A DNA stretch of 64,000 nucleotides from an uncultured Ruminococcus sp. (GTDB taxonomy: Bacteria; Bacillota; Clostridia; Oscillospirales; Ruminococcaceae), in the NCBI GenBank assembly GCA_910576995.1, contig CAJTLC010000004.1, forward strand, positions 62,001 to 126,000, read 5' to 3'. Below, in pieces: positions 52,885 to 60,476 of the stretch; the stretch's first letter is position 1; each line of letters starts with the position of its first letter. A model generated the notes under the pieces. That model saw only the letters and a list, made by a program, of their open reading frames with translations. It was not told where the DNA came from and did not search any database. A program made the translations under genes and the position numbers.

Positions 52885-53973
52885 ATGGAAGAAAAAATCT
52901 ACTGCTCCCACTGCGGAGCAATTATCGAGGGCGACGACTATGACACAATCTACGGCGAACCAATCTGTGAGGAATGCGTTGACAGATACACAACCGTTTG
53001 TGACCGTTGCGAAGAAATTGTCTGGGAGAATGATGTACATACAGATGGAAGTACTTGCATCTGTCATCACTGCTTTGAGAATTATTACACCCGCTGCGAG
53101 GAATGTGACTGTATCGTTCACAATGATGATGCTTACGAATATGACAACTGTTATTACTGTTATGACTGCTACCAGAATATCCGCAAGAATGCATCAATAC
53201 ACGAGTACGGCTACAAACCTACGCCGATTTTCTACGGTGATTCAAACCGCTATTTCGGTGTGGAACTTGAAATCGACGGAGCAGGCAAAGATGATGAATA
53301 CGCAGAAGAACTTCTTGATATCGCAAACATGAATGGCGAACACGTCTACATAAAAACAGATGGCAGTCTTGACGATGGTATGGAGATAGTTACTCATCCG
53401 ATGTCACTGGATTATCATAAAGATTTCTGCTGGGAAGATATTATGCATCATGCTGTAAGGCTTGGTTACCGTTCGCATCAGACTTCTACCTGCGGACTTC
53501 ATGTTCATGTAAACCGTGATAGTCTTGGTCTTGACCGTGAAGAGCAAGATGAGGTTATTTCAAGAATCTTGTACTTTGTTGAACACCATTGGAATGAGAT
53601 GCTGAAATTTTCACGTCGTTCCGAATATGCCATGAACCGCTGGGCTGCACGCTACGGATATGAAAACTCCCCGAAAGCAATCTTGGACAAGGCTAAGAAA
53701 AATTATGGTCGTTATGTTGCGGTAAATCTTTGCAACTACCATACTATAGAGTTCCGACTTTTCCGAGGTACTCTCAAATACAACACTCTTATTGCTACGC
53801 TGGAGCTGGTAAACAGAATCTGTGAGCTTGCTGTCCTGATGAATGATGATGAAATTGCAAAACTCTCATGGTCGGAATTTGTGGCAGGGATTATCGAACC
53901 TGAACTTATCCAGTACCTCAAGGAACGCAGTCTTTACATCAATGAAAAAATTACAACAGAGGAGGAAATGTAA
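52885..53973 (+). CDS. Putative amidoligase with N-terminal zinc fingers
   Basis: A 362-aa protein. Residues 1-100 hold about a dozen Cys in CxxC pairs (YCSHCG, CEECVDRY, CDRCEE, CHHCF, CEECDC, CYYCYDCY), LIM-like. Residues about 115-340 match the glutamine-synthetase-like amidoligase family: RYFGVELEID, KTDGSLDDGMEIVTHP, GLHVHVNRD and YHTIEFRLFRGT. Members are thought to ligate amines to carboxylates on peptides or small molecules and often pair with a glutamine amidotransferase, exactly as here (start of one 1 nt after the stop). Start ATG 52885 has GGAGG 9 nt upstream. Confidence 0.85.
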   Translation: MEEKIYCSHCGAIIEGDDYDTIYGEPICEECVDRYTTVCDRCEEIVWENDVHTDGSTCICHHCFENYYTRCEECDCIVHNDDAYEYDNCYYCYDCYQNIRKNASIHEYGYKPTPIFYGDSNRYFGVELEIDGAGKDDEYAEELLDIANMNGEHVYIKTDGSLDDGMEIVTHPMSLDYHKDFCWEDIMHHAVRLGYRSHQTSTCGLHVHVNRDSLGLDREEQDEVISRILYFVEHHWNEMLKFSRRSEYAMNRWAARYGYENSPKAILDKAKKNYGRYVAVNLCNYHTIEFRLFRGTLKYNTLIATLELVNRICELAVLMNDDEIAKLSWSEFVAGIIEPELIQYLKERSLYINEKITTEEEM

Positions 53974-53974
53974 A

Positions 53975-54376
53975 ATGTGTGCATTATTTGGTTGGCTTGA
54001 CTACAAGCATATCGTACCCTACAAAGTCCTGAAGAAACTTACGCAGGCACTCGCAAATGCAGCAGAAGAACGTGGAACAGATGCTGCTGGAATCTCATAT
54101 ATTCGTGATGGACAAGTTGTTATCTACAAGCGTCCTAAACCAGCTCACAAAATCCGTTTTAATGCTCCTGATAATACAACGGCAATCATGGGACACACTC
54201 GACTAACCACCCAGGGTAATCAGAAATTCAACCAAAACAATCATCCATTCTATGGTCATGCTGACAAAGATGTAACATTATTATTATTATTATTAAGAAT
54301 AACAAAGTCATATTTTTTGATTTTTAAATACTCTTTAATATCAACATATCTTTTACCTAATTCTGAGCTTTTATAA
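53975..54376 (+). pseudogene. Class II glutamine amidotransferase, 5' part only
   Basis: It begins MCALFGWLDYK with the nucleophile Cys at position 2, then ERGTDAAGISY and MGHTRLTTQGN, all standard for Ntn-type glutaminases. After about residue 100 (NHPFYGHADKD) homology ends at an (ATT)n run near 54,272, and the frame continues into unrelated AT-rich DNA. The gene has lost roughly its distal half. ATG 53975 has GGAGG 9 nt upstream and is coupled to the amidoligase. Confidence 0.85.
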
Positions 54377-54951
54377 AAGATTTCGAACTCTGATTGAGGT
54401 GCATATAAATCGAGATTAGCAATTGCATTAAAAAACGCTTCCCTTTTACTATTGTAATCTTCTTTTATTTTTTGAAGATACTTACATATATCTTTTGTAA
54501 TCTTTTTTTCAGAATCAGCAAAATCATCGTTTCCAACTTCTTTACTAAATTCTTCAACTTGGAATATTTTATTTATAATTATAGAATCATAAATATGGTT
54601 TAAATTTTCAAGACTTAGATTTAATAATTCTTGCAAATCATCAAAAATATCTCCTTCAGAATTTTTCTCATATATATCACAAAGAAACCTTTTGGCATTT
54701 TTTCGATATTCATTTATAGGTTGACTTTTTTTATCTTTATCTTCGATTTCAACTTTTTTTACGTTTTTGTCAAATATGGAACATATTAATTCTGACACTT
54801 TTTTACGGTAGTGTCGAGTATAAGTGCAATCCTTTACTAATGTTCCATCTTTTATATATACGACCTTGTCATTGTCTATTTTCTTCAATTCAATAATGGA
54901 ATATCCTAAGATTTCATTAATCATATTGTTTAAAAAATTTTTTCTTGTCAT
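54256..54951 (-). CDS. AT-rich orphan gene inserted in the amidotransferase
   Basis: 231 aa from ATG 54951, which has GGAGAAG 5 nt upstream; the frame stays open to a TTG at 55035 (259 aa), so a longer product is possible. It is predicted soluble and helical, Lys/Asn/Ile/Glu rich, far more AT rich than its neighbours. The C-terminus runs through an Asn stretch encoded by the (ATT)n run and ends in antisense amidotransferase codons, so the natural end was altered by the insertion. Family not recognised. Confidence 0.6.
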   Translation of the reverse strand: MTRKNFLNNMINEILGYSIIELKKIDNDKVVYIKDGTLVKDCTYTRHYRKKVSELICSIFDKNVKKVEIEDKDKKSQPINEYRKNAKRFLCDIYEKNSEGDIFDDLQELLNLSLENLNHIYDSIIINKIFQVEEFSKEVGNDDFADSEKKITKDICKYLQKIKEDYNSKREAFFNAIANLDLYAPQSEFEIFYKSSELGKRYVDIKEYLKIKKYDFVILNNNNNNVTSLSA

Positions 54952-55057
54952 ATAATCTTCTCCTAAAGTATTAATTATTTTATTCCTGATAATTCCTGAA
55001 AGTTCCTTACCATTCACATATACTTCCAAATTCAATTAATGTATAATAAAATCATAG

Positions 55058-55100
55058 CTTAAACAGTTCGATTACTTTTCATAAGCATCGACTGTTTAAG
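55058..55100. repeat. Inverted repeat between divergent genes
   Basis: CTTAAACAGT (55058-55067) and ACTGTTTAAG (55091-55100) are perfect inverted arms with a 23-nt loop, between the orphan gene and the helicase gene. It could be an operator or the scar of an insertion. Confidence 0.6.
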
Positions 55101-55142
55101 TTAAGAAATTTGACAAGTGAATGATTAAAGGAGGAATCTACA

Positions 55143-56597
55143 ATGAACAAGATAATAAAGAATGCCGATATTCCTGTTTTGTACTTAATTAACAGAGTTG
55201 CACCCCTTTGGCAGTTCAAAAGGGATTATATCAAAGCAACTACAAACATCGATGTTCCTATGGAAATGATTGATATTGCTTCTATAGGCGAAAACATCAC
55301 AGCGCTTACATATCAGAAGTTTGCCGAAATATCGTATCAGTATAAAGGGAAAAAATATATGATAATACTTGATGAAGTTCACTGTCTGCTTGAAGATGCT
55401 ACATTCTCAGTATATCCTGAGAAATTCATCAGATATTTGAAATCTAACCTGGATAACACATCAAGAATTTATCTTACTGCAACACCAGATGCCGTCAGCC
55501 CCGGTATTGCCTACGTTGAGTGCAAATCTGGAATGGACAAGGCACTTGAAACTATAACATGGGATACAAAAGTAAAATCTGTTTTCTATGGTTACGCAAG
55601 TTATACTACAAGAGTAAAGATGGTCTACTCAGTAAAAACCAACTGGGATTACATAGACTTTAAACTTTACTCACCAGATTATACAAAGGAACTTACAGAT
55701 TACATCAAGACAGCCAATGAGCAGGGCATCAAAAGCCTTATTTATATCAATGACATCAACAAAGGAAAAGCTCTCCAGGAGGCTTTAGGCAATACTCAGC
55801 ACGTTTATTCTGATGATGACAAACGTAAAGATATTGCTGAAATTGCAAAGAATGAAAGATTTGCAGATAAAAACCTTATCACAACTAAGGTGACTGAAAA
55901 CGGAATTTCACTGCATGATGATGAGCTTAACCTTATTGTTGTTGAAACTCTTGACCTTATCACTTTACAGCAGGTAATCGGCAGAGCAAGAGTAAACAGA
56001 AAGAATCCAAGAAGAATAACCGTTCTTATACCTGATTATTCATATACCGATATAGGTAATGCAATCGCAAGTATATCTCAGCAGTTAAAGAAAGCCAAAG
56101 AAGTGGTTGAGAATCCTGATAACGCATTGGAGTATGCAGCTGAATATCCCGCTCTTGTTTACTACGACAGCAAGGCTAAAAAGCCTATTGTAAATTCAAT
56201 GGCAATAAAGTCACTTGAATACCAGTTTAACTTTCTAAGGGATTTAAGAGCAGAGCCTCAGGAGGCTAACGCCTTTGCGAAAAAGGTTCTTGAAACATAC
56301 AATAAAAACACACTTATTACTGATGATATGTTCTTATCGTATGACAGGATTAAAGACTTCAAATTAAAAGTTTCATCCGCTTTCGATGAGTATATGGATT
56401 CTGAAAAGAACGCCGAAGCTTTGGATAAGCTCAAAGACGCATTAAAGGATGCTTGTAACATCACAAAGGTCTACAATGATGGAAAAACCATTAACAGCAA
56501 CATACAGCTCAGTACTGTCAACGATATATTGAAGGCAGCAGGAATTATGTATGAAGTAAAATCTAAGGTCGAAATCTACGACGTTTCTATGATTTAA
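55143..56597 (+). CDS. DEAD/DEAH-type helicase lacking motif I
   Basis: A 484-aa protein. It starts near motif Ia (VLYLINRVAPLWQF), then motif II DEVHCLLEDA near 79, motif III YLTATPDAV near 113, a helicase C domain with VTENGISLHDDELN near 250 and motif VI QVIGRARVNRKNP near 280, and a C-terminal helical region. Walker A (motif I) is absent because the frame opens just after where it should be, so ATP binding is likely lost or supplied otherwise. ATG 55143 has AAAGGAGG 8 nt upstream. It lies directly right of the AT-rich insertion, which may have removed the 5' end. Confidence 0.82.
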   Translation: MNKIIKNADIPVLYLINRVAPLWQFKRDYIKATTNIDVPMEMIDIASIGENITALTYQKFAEISYQYKGKKYMIILDEVHCLLEDATFSVYPEKFIRYLKSNLDNTSRIYLTATPDAVSPGIAYVECKSGMDKALETITWDTKVKSVFYGYASYTTRVKMVYSVKTNWDYIDFKLYSPDYTKELTDYIKTANEQGIKSLIYINDINKGKALQEALGNTQHVYSDDDKRKDIAEIAKNERFADKNLITTKVTENGISLHDDELNLIVVETLDLITLQQVIGRARVNRKNPRRITVLIPDYSYTDIGNAIASISQQLKKAKEVVENPDNALEYAAEYPALVYYDSKAKKPIVNSMAIKSLEYQFNFLRDLRAEPQEANAFAKKVLETYNKNTLITDDMFLSYDRIKDFKLKVSSAFDEYMDSEKNAEALDKLKDALKDACNITKVYNDGKTINSNIQLSTVNDILKAAGIMYEVKSKVEIYDVSMI

Positions 56598-56734
56598 ATT
56601 ATATCACTAAATGCAAAGGTTTGTCAACAGGGAGGTTCTGCTCCCTGCTGGTAAACCACATGATTTGAATTGTATATTATAGCTGTGATACAGAAACCAG
56701 CTACATTTATATGTAAGTAAAGGAGGAAATTTAT

Positions 56735-56962
56735 ATGTTAAATTCAATACCAAATTTTACTGGACGTAATGTCCCGATTAAAGAAATTGCCAAAGCAACA
56801 GGCAAAGACCCACAGTTTATCCGCATTGGCATCCAGAGAGGTATCTTCAATTTTGGATACGCCTTTAAGAAGGACGGCTCCAGCGAATATAACTATTTAT
56901 GCCCAGATAAAAAGGTTTGGGAGGAATTGGGCTATTTTAGGGACGTAAGCAATAATAATTAA
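56735..56962 (+). CDS. xis: Excisionase-like recombination directionality factor
   Basis: A 75-aa protein with a HTH-like opening (VPIKEIAKATGKDPQFIRIGI) directly 23 nt upstream of the integrase. Size and position fit Xis proteins of Tn916-like elements. ATG 56735 has AAAGGAGG 8 nt upstream. The 56598-56734 gap shows no other gene. Confidence 0.75.
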   Translation: MLNSIPNFTGRNVPIKEIAKATGKDPQFIRIGIQRGIFNFGYAFKKDGSSEYNYLCPDKKVWEELGYFRDVSNNN

Positions 56963-56985
56963 AATTATTCAAGGAAAGGGGAACA

Positions 56986-58041
56986 ATGGTAATGAAGATG
57001 GCTAACGGTGTTGGTACTGTTTACAAGCTGTCAGGCAATAGGCGTAATCCATATATTGTTCGTAAAACAGTTGGATGGGAAATCGATGTGAAAACTGGTA
57101 AGCACAAGCAAATCTACGTTACCATCGGTTACGCCCCAACAAGAGCAAAAGGGCTTGCAATGCTCATGGAGTACAACAAGAATCCATATGACGTTGAAGC
57201 GTCAAAGATTACTTTTGCAGAAGTATATGAGCAATGGTCGGCGAAAAAATTTCCGACCGTATCGGATTCTAACGTAAAAGGTTATCAGGCTTCATATAAG
57301 AGCTGTCATGAACTGCACAATAGAGTGTTTAAGGAATTGAAGCTGAAGGATTTGCAGGGCGTTATAGACAACTGTGGAAAGAATTATCCAACACTTCGCA
57401 AGCTTAAAGTATTGCTGAACCAGATGTATAACTATGCTATGAAGTATGAGCTGTGCAATAAGGACTATTCCCAGTATGTGGATATTCTGAAATTCAAGGA
57501 CAAAAATCCAAATAAAACTGACCGTTCACCATTCAGTACAGAAGAAATTGATGCTCTTTGGGTTCAGAAAGATAACATTTATGTTCAGATTGTGCTGATG
57601 CTGATTTACAGTGGAGTAAGAGTTTCAGAGCTTCTTAACCTTAAATGTGAAGACATTTACATAGACGAGCATTATTTCAAGGTTGTAGAAAGCAAGACAG
57701 ACAGCGGTGTCAGAGTTGTTCCGATACACGATAAGACCTATCCTATTTTCAGAAAATGGTATGATGAAGGCTGTGAGTATTTGCTACATACTCCTGATGG
57801 AAAGCATTTTACATACCGCAATTACTACGATTCATACTGGACACCTGTTATGGAGCTTATTGGATGCTCTCATAAGCCGCACGATACACGTCATACTTGC
57901 GTTTCAATGATGACAGCGAAGGAAGTAAATCCTACTCTCATAAAGAAGATTATTGGTCATTCAGGTGCTATGTCACTTACCGAAAAAGTTTATACCCATG
58001 TGAATGTAAAAGAACTGCTTGATGCGATTAACAGGATATAA
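56986..58041 (+). CDS. int: Tyrosine recombinase (integrase) of the rpsI island
   Basis: A 351-aa protein. N-terminal arm-binding AP2-like domain (about 5-60), SAM-like core-binding domain (about 75-165) and catalytic domain. Catalytic residues: Arg in YSGVRVSELLNL near 210, Lys region VVESKTDSG, HxxR in HDTRHTC near 301, His in IIGHSG and Tyr in KVYTHVN near 336. It is intact, and inserts/excises the island at the rpsI end with xis. A second possible start lies two codons in. Confidence 0.93.
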   Translation: MVMKMANGVGTVYKLSGNRRNPYIVRKTVGWEIDVKTGKHKQIYVTIGYAPTRAKGLAMLMEYNKNPYDVEASKITFAEVYEQWSAKKFPTVSDSNVKGYQASYKSCHELHNRVFKELKLKDLQGVIDNCGKNYPTLRKLKVLLNQMYNYAMKYELCNKDYSQYVDILKFKDKNPNKTDRSPFSTEEIDALWVQKDNIYVQIVLMLIYSGVRVSELLNLKCEDIYIDEHYFKVVESKTDSGVRVVPIHDKTYPIFRKWYDEGCEYLLHTPDGKHFTYRNYYDSYWTPVMELIGCSHKPHDTRHTCVSMMTAKEVNPTLIKKIIGHSGAMSLTEKVYTHVNVKELLDAINRI

Positions 58042-58047
58042 AATTAA

Positions 58048-58080
58048 AACGCTGGGACTTTATGTTCCAGCGTTATTTTT
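58048..58080. terminator. Bidirectional terminator between int and toxin gene
   Basis: AACGCTGG pairs with CCAGCGTT (58048-58055 with 58067-58074), with A residues left and ATTTTTT right. Confidence 0.85.
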
Positions 58081-58640
58081 TATCCTTCAATTAATTCTAT
58101 TATCGCTTCTTCTGACCACAAATCATTTGGAAAAATAGAAATATCATCTTTATGCTTACGAATAATACGAACAGGTTTATTATTTGTATTATCATAAACG
58201 TGAAGAATATCGCATAGTTCCATAAGTTTAGAGATATTAGCAAGTGATTTATGATACCTGCTTATAATTTTTTCTTTATCAACATTATGTCCACCAGAAG
58301 CAACTCGTGCTTCTACTCGACTAACATTAATGAGCGGATCAACTGTCAGTATAAAAATACATTTTATAAAATATCCTTCTGATTTAGCTTTTTCAAGGAT
58401 ATCAATCTTATATGAAGATGATAAAACTGTTTCAAAAGTGAAATCTTTTTTTGAGTCTATTGATTTATATCTCATATCATCAACTAATTTTGCAGCATCT
58501 TCATTTGTCATTCCAGTTGTTGAAACAACATCATCAGCATTTGTGTACTGTCCAACTTTTTCAAAATATTGTGTAATGGTACTTTTACCTGATCCATTAG
58601 GGCCAGCGAGTACAAGAACCATAGGCTTTCTATCTAACAT
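58080..58640 (-). CDS. Zeta-toxin-like P-loop kinase
   Basis: A 186-aa protein. Walker A LAGPNGSGKST near 12, Asp/Asn pair YTNADDV near 33, TFETVLSS near 68 and RVEARVASGGHNVDKEKI near 110, the set seen in zeta toxins and related kinases. Zeta toxins phosphorylate UDP-N-acetyl sugars and block wall synthesis. It follows a 71-aa gene by 3 nt, in antitoxin-toxin order. It could stabilise the island. Confidence 0.83.
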   Translation of the reverse strand: MLDRKPMVLVLAGPNGSGKSTITQYFEKVGQYTNADDVVSTTGMTNEDAAKLVDDMRYKSIDSKKDFTFETVLSSSYKIDILEKAKSEGYFIKCIFILTVDPLINVSRVEARVASGGHNVDKEKIISRYHKSLANISKLMELCDILHVYDNTNNKPVRIIRKHKDDISIFPNDLWSEEAIIELIEG

Positions 58641-58643
58641 ACT

Positions 58644-58859
58644 TTATTTATCTCCATTACCATAATCAAGATAGGCTTGTTTGGTTTTGATATTGTATCT
58701 TGCAACAGGTTTATTGCAAAATTTAGCTTTCTCAATTGCAACGGCAACAGCTTTCTCAACTCTTCTATCCATTTCTTTATCTGTACTCGAAAGGATACTA
58801 TTTTCCTCATCACTTGTAATAATATTGATTTTATATTTCTTTCCATTATATGTTCTCAT
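58644..58859 (-). CDS. Small partner protein, possible antitoxin
   Basis: A 71-aa charged protein (MRTYNGKKYKINIITSDEEN; central helix DRRVEKAVAVAIEKA), family not recognised and unlike classical epsilon antitoxin. ATG 58859 has GGAGG 7 nt upstream. The stop is 3 nt before the zeta-like toxin start, so the pair is coupled. The antitoxin role is inferred from position and size. Confidence 0.65.
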   Translation of the reverse strand: MRTYNGKKYKINIITSDEENSILSSTDKEMDRRVEKAVAVAIEKAKFCNKPVARYNIKTKQAYLDYGNGDK

Positions 58860-59033
58860 TCAATTTACCTCCCTGTTTTCAGATTTGATTTCAACATATG
58901 CCCTTTTATAATATTATATCACAATCAAAATTACAAATCAAGTACTAACAAAATTTCACTTCAATCAGTTGCCCAAATATATTTTGAAATATAATAAAAA
59001 ATAACCTGTCAGATGACAGATGCCTCAATTATT

Positions 59034-59066
59034 TGTTAGTTACCTGTTAGTTATGTGTTAGTTACC
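59034..59066 (+). repeat. Arm-type direct repeats, right end (three copies)
   Basis: TGTTAGTTACC, TGTTAGTTATG, TGTTAGTTACC at exact 11-bp spacing, about 100 bp inside the right core; the same unit occurs at 45110. The remainder of the 58860-59165 gap is AT rich and holds the rpsI-side terminator. Confidence 0.8.
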
Positions 59067-59107
59067 GCCTGATTTTCACCCTATTTTATATAAATCCAAG
59101 ACAAAAC

Positions 59108-59141
59108 AAAAACCTCGAAAACGCTTTGTTTTCGAGGTTTT
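59108..59141 (-). terminator. Terminator downstream of rpsI, supplied by the island
   Basis: AAAACCTCGAAAAC pairs with GTTTTCGAGGTTTT around a 5-nt loop; T residues follow on the minus strand. It lies inside the right attachment core, so it belongs to the island, not to the original rpsI locus. Confidence 0.88.
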
Positions 59142-59164
59142 ATGAGTAATCCCGATAGGATAAA

Positions 59165-59180
59165 ATTATCTCTTCGAGAA
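59165..59180. other. Right attachment core (rpsI 3' end)
   Basis: Sixteen bases identical to 45057-45072. The core includes the rpsI stop and codons for its last residues (FSKR), so integration keeps the protein intact. Confidence 0.85.
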
Positions 59181-59567
59181 CTGCGGAGCGCGACGAGCGG
59201 CTTTGAGACCGTACTTCTTTCTTTCCTTCATTCTCGGATCGCGAGTGAGGAATCCTGCCTTCTTGAGAACAGGGCGAAGCTCCTGATCGAATTCGAGAAG
59301 AGCGCGGGAGATACCGTGTCTGATAGCGCCAGCCTGACCGGAAACGCCGCCGCCAGTAACTGTGCAAACAACGTCGAACTTGTCAACATTATCTGTAAGA
59401 GCGAGAGGCTGACGAACGATAAGCTTAAGGGTTTCGAGACCGAAGTAATCGTCGATACCTCTGCCGTTGATAGTAACGTTACCGGAGCCGGGGTAGATTC
59501 TTACTCTTGCAACGGAGTGCTTTTTTCTGCCTGTTCCGTAGTAATATTTTACTTTTGATTCATACAT
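59166..59567 (-). CDS. rpsI: 30S ribosomal protein S9
   Basis: A 133-aa protein of normal length, with YYGTGRKKHSVARVR near 8, GGGVSGQAGAIRHGI near 70 and the invariant C-terminal PQFSKR tail that contacts P-site tRNA. It is 14 nt after rplM, the standard S9-L13 operon. Its 3' end is the integration target of the island. Confidence 0.98.
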   Translation of the reverse strand: MYESKVKYYYGTGRKKHSVARVRIYPGSGNVTINGRGIDDYFGLETLKLIVRQPLALTDNVDKFDVVCTVTGGGVSGQAGAIRHGISRALLEFDQELRPVLKKAGFLTRDPRMKERKKYGLKAARRAPQFSKR

Positions 59568-59581
59568 TGTAAAGCACCTCC

Positions 59582-60010
59582 TTAAAGTGTGTAAGCAACA
59601 GGCTTCTGAGCAGCGTTATTATGCTCTGCGCCCTTGTAAGCTCTGAGTCTCTTGATCTGCGCTCTGCCAAGCGAGTTGTTGGGGAGCATACCGTTTACAG
59701 CGATAGTCATAGCTCTGTCAGCCTGCTTAGCCATAAGATCCTTATAGGAAACGGATTTCAGACCGCCGATCCAGCCTGTGTGCCAATAGAACTTCTTCTG
59801 CTCAAGCTTCTTGCCTGTGAGGATAGCTTTTTCGCAGTTGATAATAATAACATGGTCGCCGCAGTCCACATGAGGAGTGTAAGTGGGCTTATGCTTGCCT
59901 CTGAGGATATGAGCCGCCTTAGCTGCAACACGTCCGAGGGGCTGTCCCGCTGCGTCGAGGATATACCATGTACGGCTTACTTCAGCCGGTTTTGCCATTG
60001 TAGTTGACAT
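59582..60010 (-). CDS. rplM: 50S ribosomal protein L13
   Basis: A 142-aa protein, with SRTWYILDAAGQPLGRVA near 12, HVDCGDHVIIIN near 51 and GMLPNNSLGR near 107. The start is ATG 60010 with GGAGG 7 nt upstream; an upstream in-frame ATG lies inside the promoter and is excluded. It is first in the rplM-rpsI operon. Confidence 0.97.
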   Translation of the reverse strand: MSTTMAKPAEVSRTWYILDAAGQPLGRVAAKAAHILRGKHKPTYTPHVDCGDHVIIINCEKAILTGKKLEQKKFYWHTGWIGGLKSVSYKDLMAKQADRAMTIAVNGMLPNNSLGRAQIKRLRAYKGAEHNNAAQKPVAYTL

Positions 60011-60083
60011 AGAAAATTCCTCCGTTATGATATATTTTCGCCGAAGAAATCGATATATACGAATTCCCGACAGTGCAAGAATA

Positions 60084-60112
60084 ATTATAAACCATATTTT
60101 GAAAATTGTCAA
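60084..60112 (-). promoter_or_regulatory. rplM-rpsI promoter
   Basis: Consensus TTGACA, 17 nt, TATAAT on the minus strand, with a leader of about 65 nt. No L13-leader fold was modelled. The rest of the 60113-60381 stretch shows nothing recognisable. Confidence 0.85.
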
Positions 60113-60381
60113 GAGTTTTTCGGGATTTTTTTCAATCTATACCCTACTTTCTCTTTGAATCTCTTGATTAATCTCGTTTTCTCTCTTATTCTCGCATTTT
60201 GTTTTTAAAATTGCGCAATGAAGTTTTGAGGGGAATTGAATCGTTTTTTGTGAGATTTGTACAAACGCAGAATTGATTTTCATATAAAATAATTGTGGAA
60301 ATTTTAATTCGTCAATATGACTGATTTTGATTGGACTTTATTGTTGGTTTTCACGAATTTTTGTTTATTGAAATAATTGTA

Positions 60382-60410
60382 TTGACAACATTACAAATTT
60401 GTGATATTAT
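60382..60410 (+). promoter_or_regulatory. Promoter of the nucleotidyltransferase-like gene
   Basis: TTGACA, 17 nt, TATTAT on the plus strand. Confidence 0.75.
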
Positions 60411-60476
60411 ATAATGATTTGAAAGCTGTTTCAAATGGGAGGCATGGGACAAATAAATTTAAAGGAGTTTTTTATT

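Larger units (their letters stand above)
45057..59180. mobile_element. Integrated genomic island at the 3' end of rpsI (about 14.1 kb)
   Basis: Bounded by 16-bp direct repeats matching the rpsI 3' end, with 11-bp tandem arm-type repeats just inside both ends and an xis-like plus tyrosine-recombinase pair at 56735-58041. Cargo includes an ATPase/kinase/RhuM operon, zinc-ribbon membrane proteins, regulators, an amidoligase, a broken amidotransferase, a helicase and a toxin pair. No relaxase, coupling protein or secretion ATPase is seen. A second, decayed element abuts its left end, suggesting accretion at one site. Confidence 0.85.
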
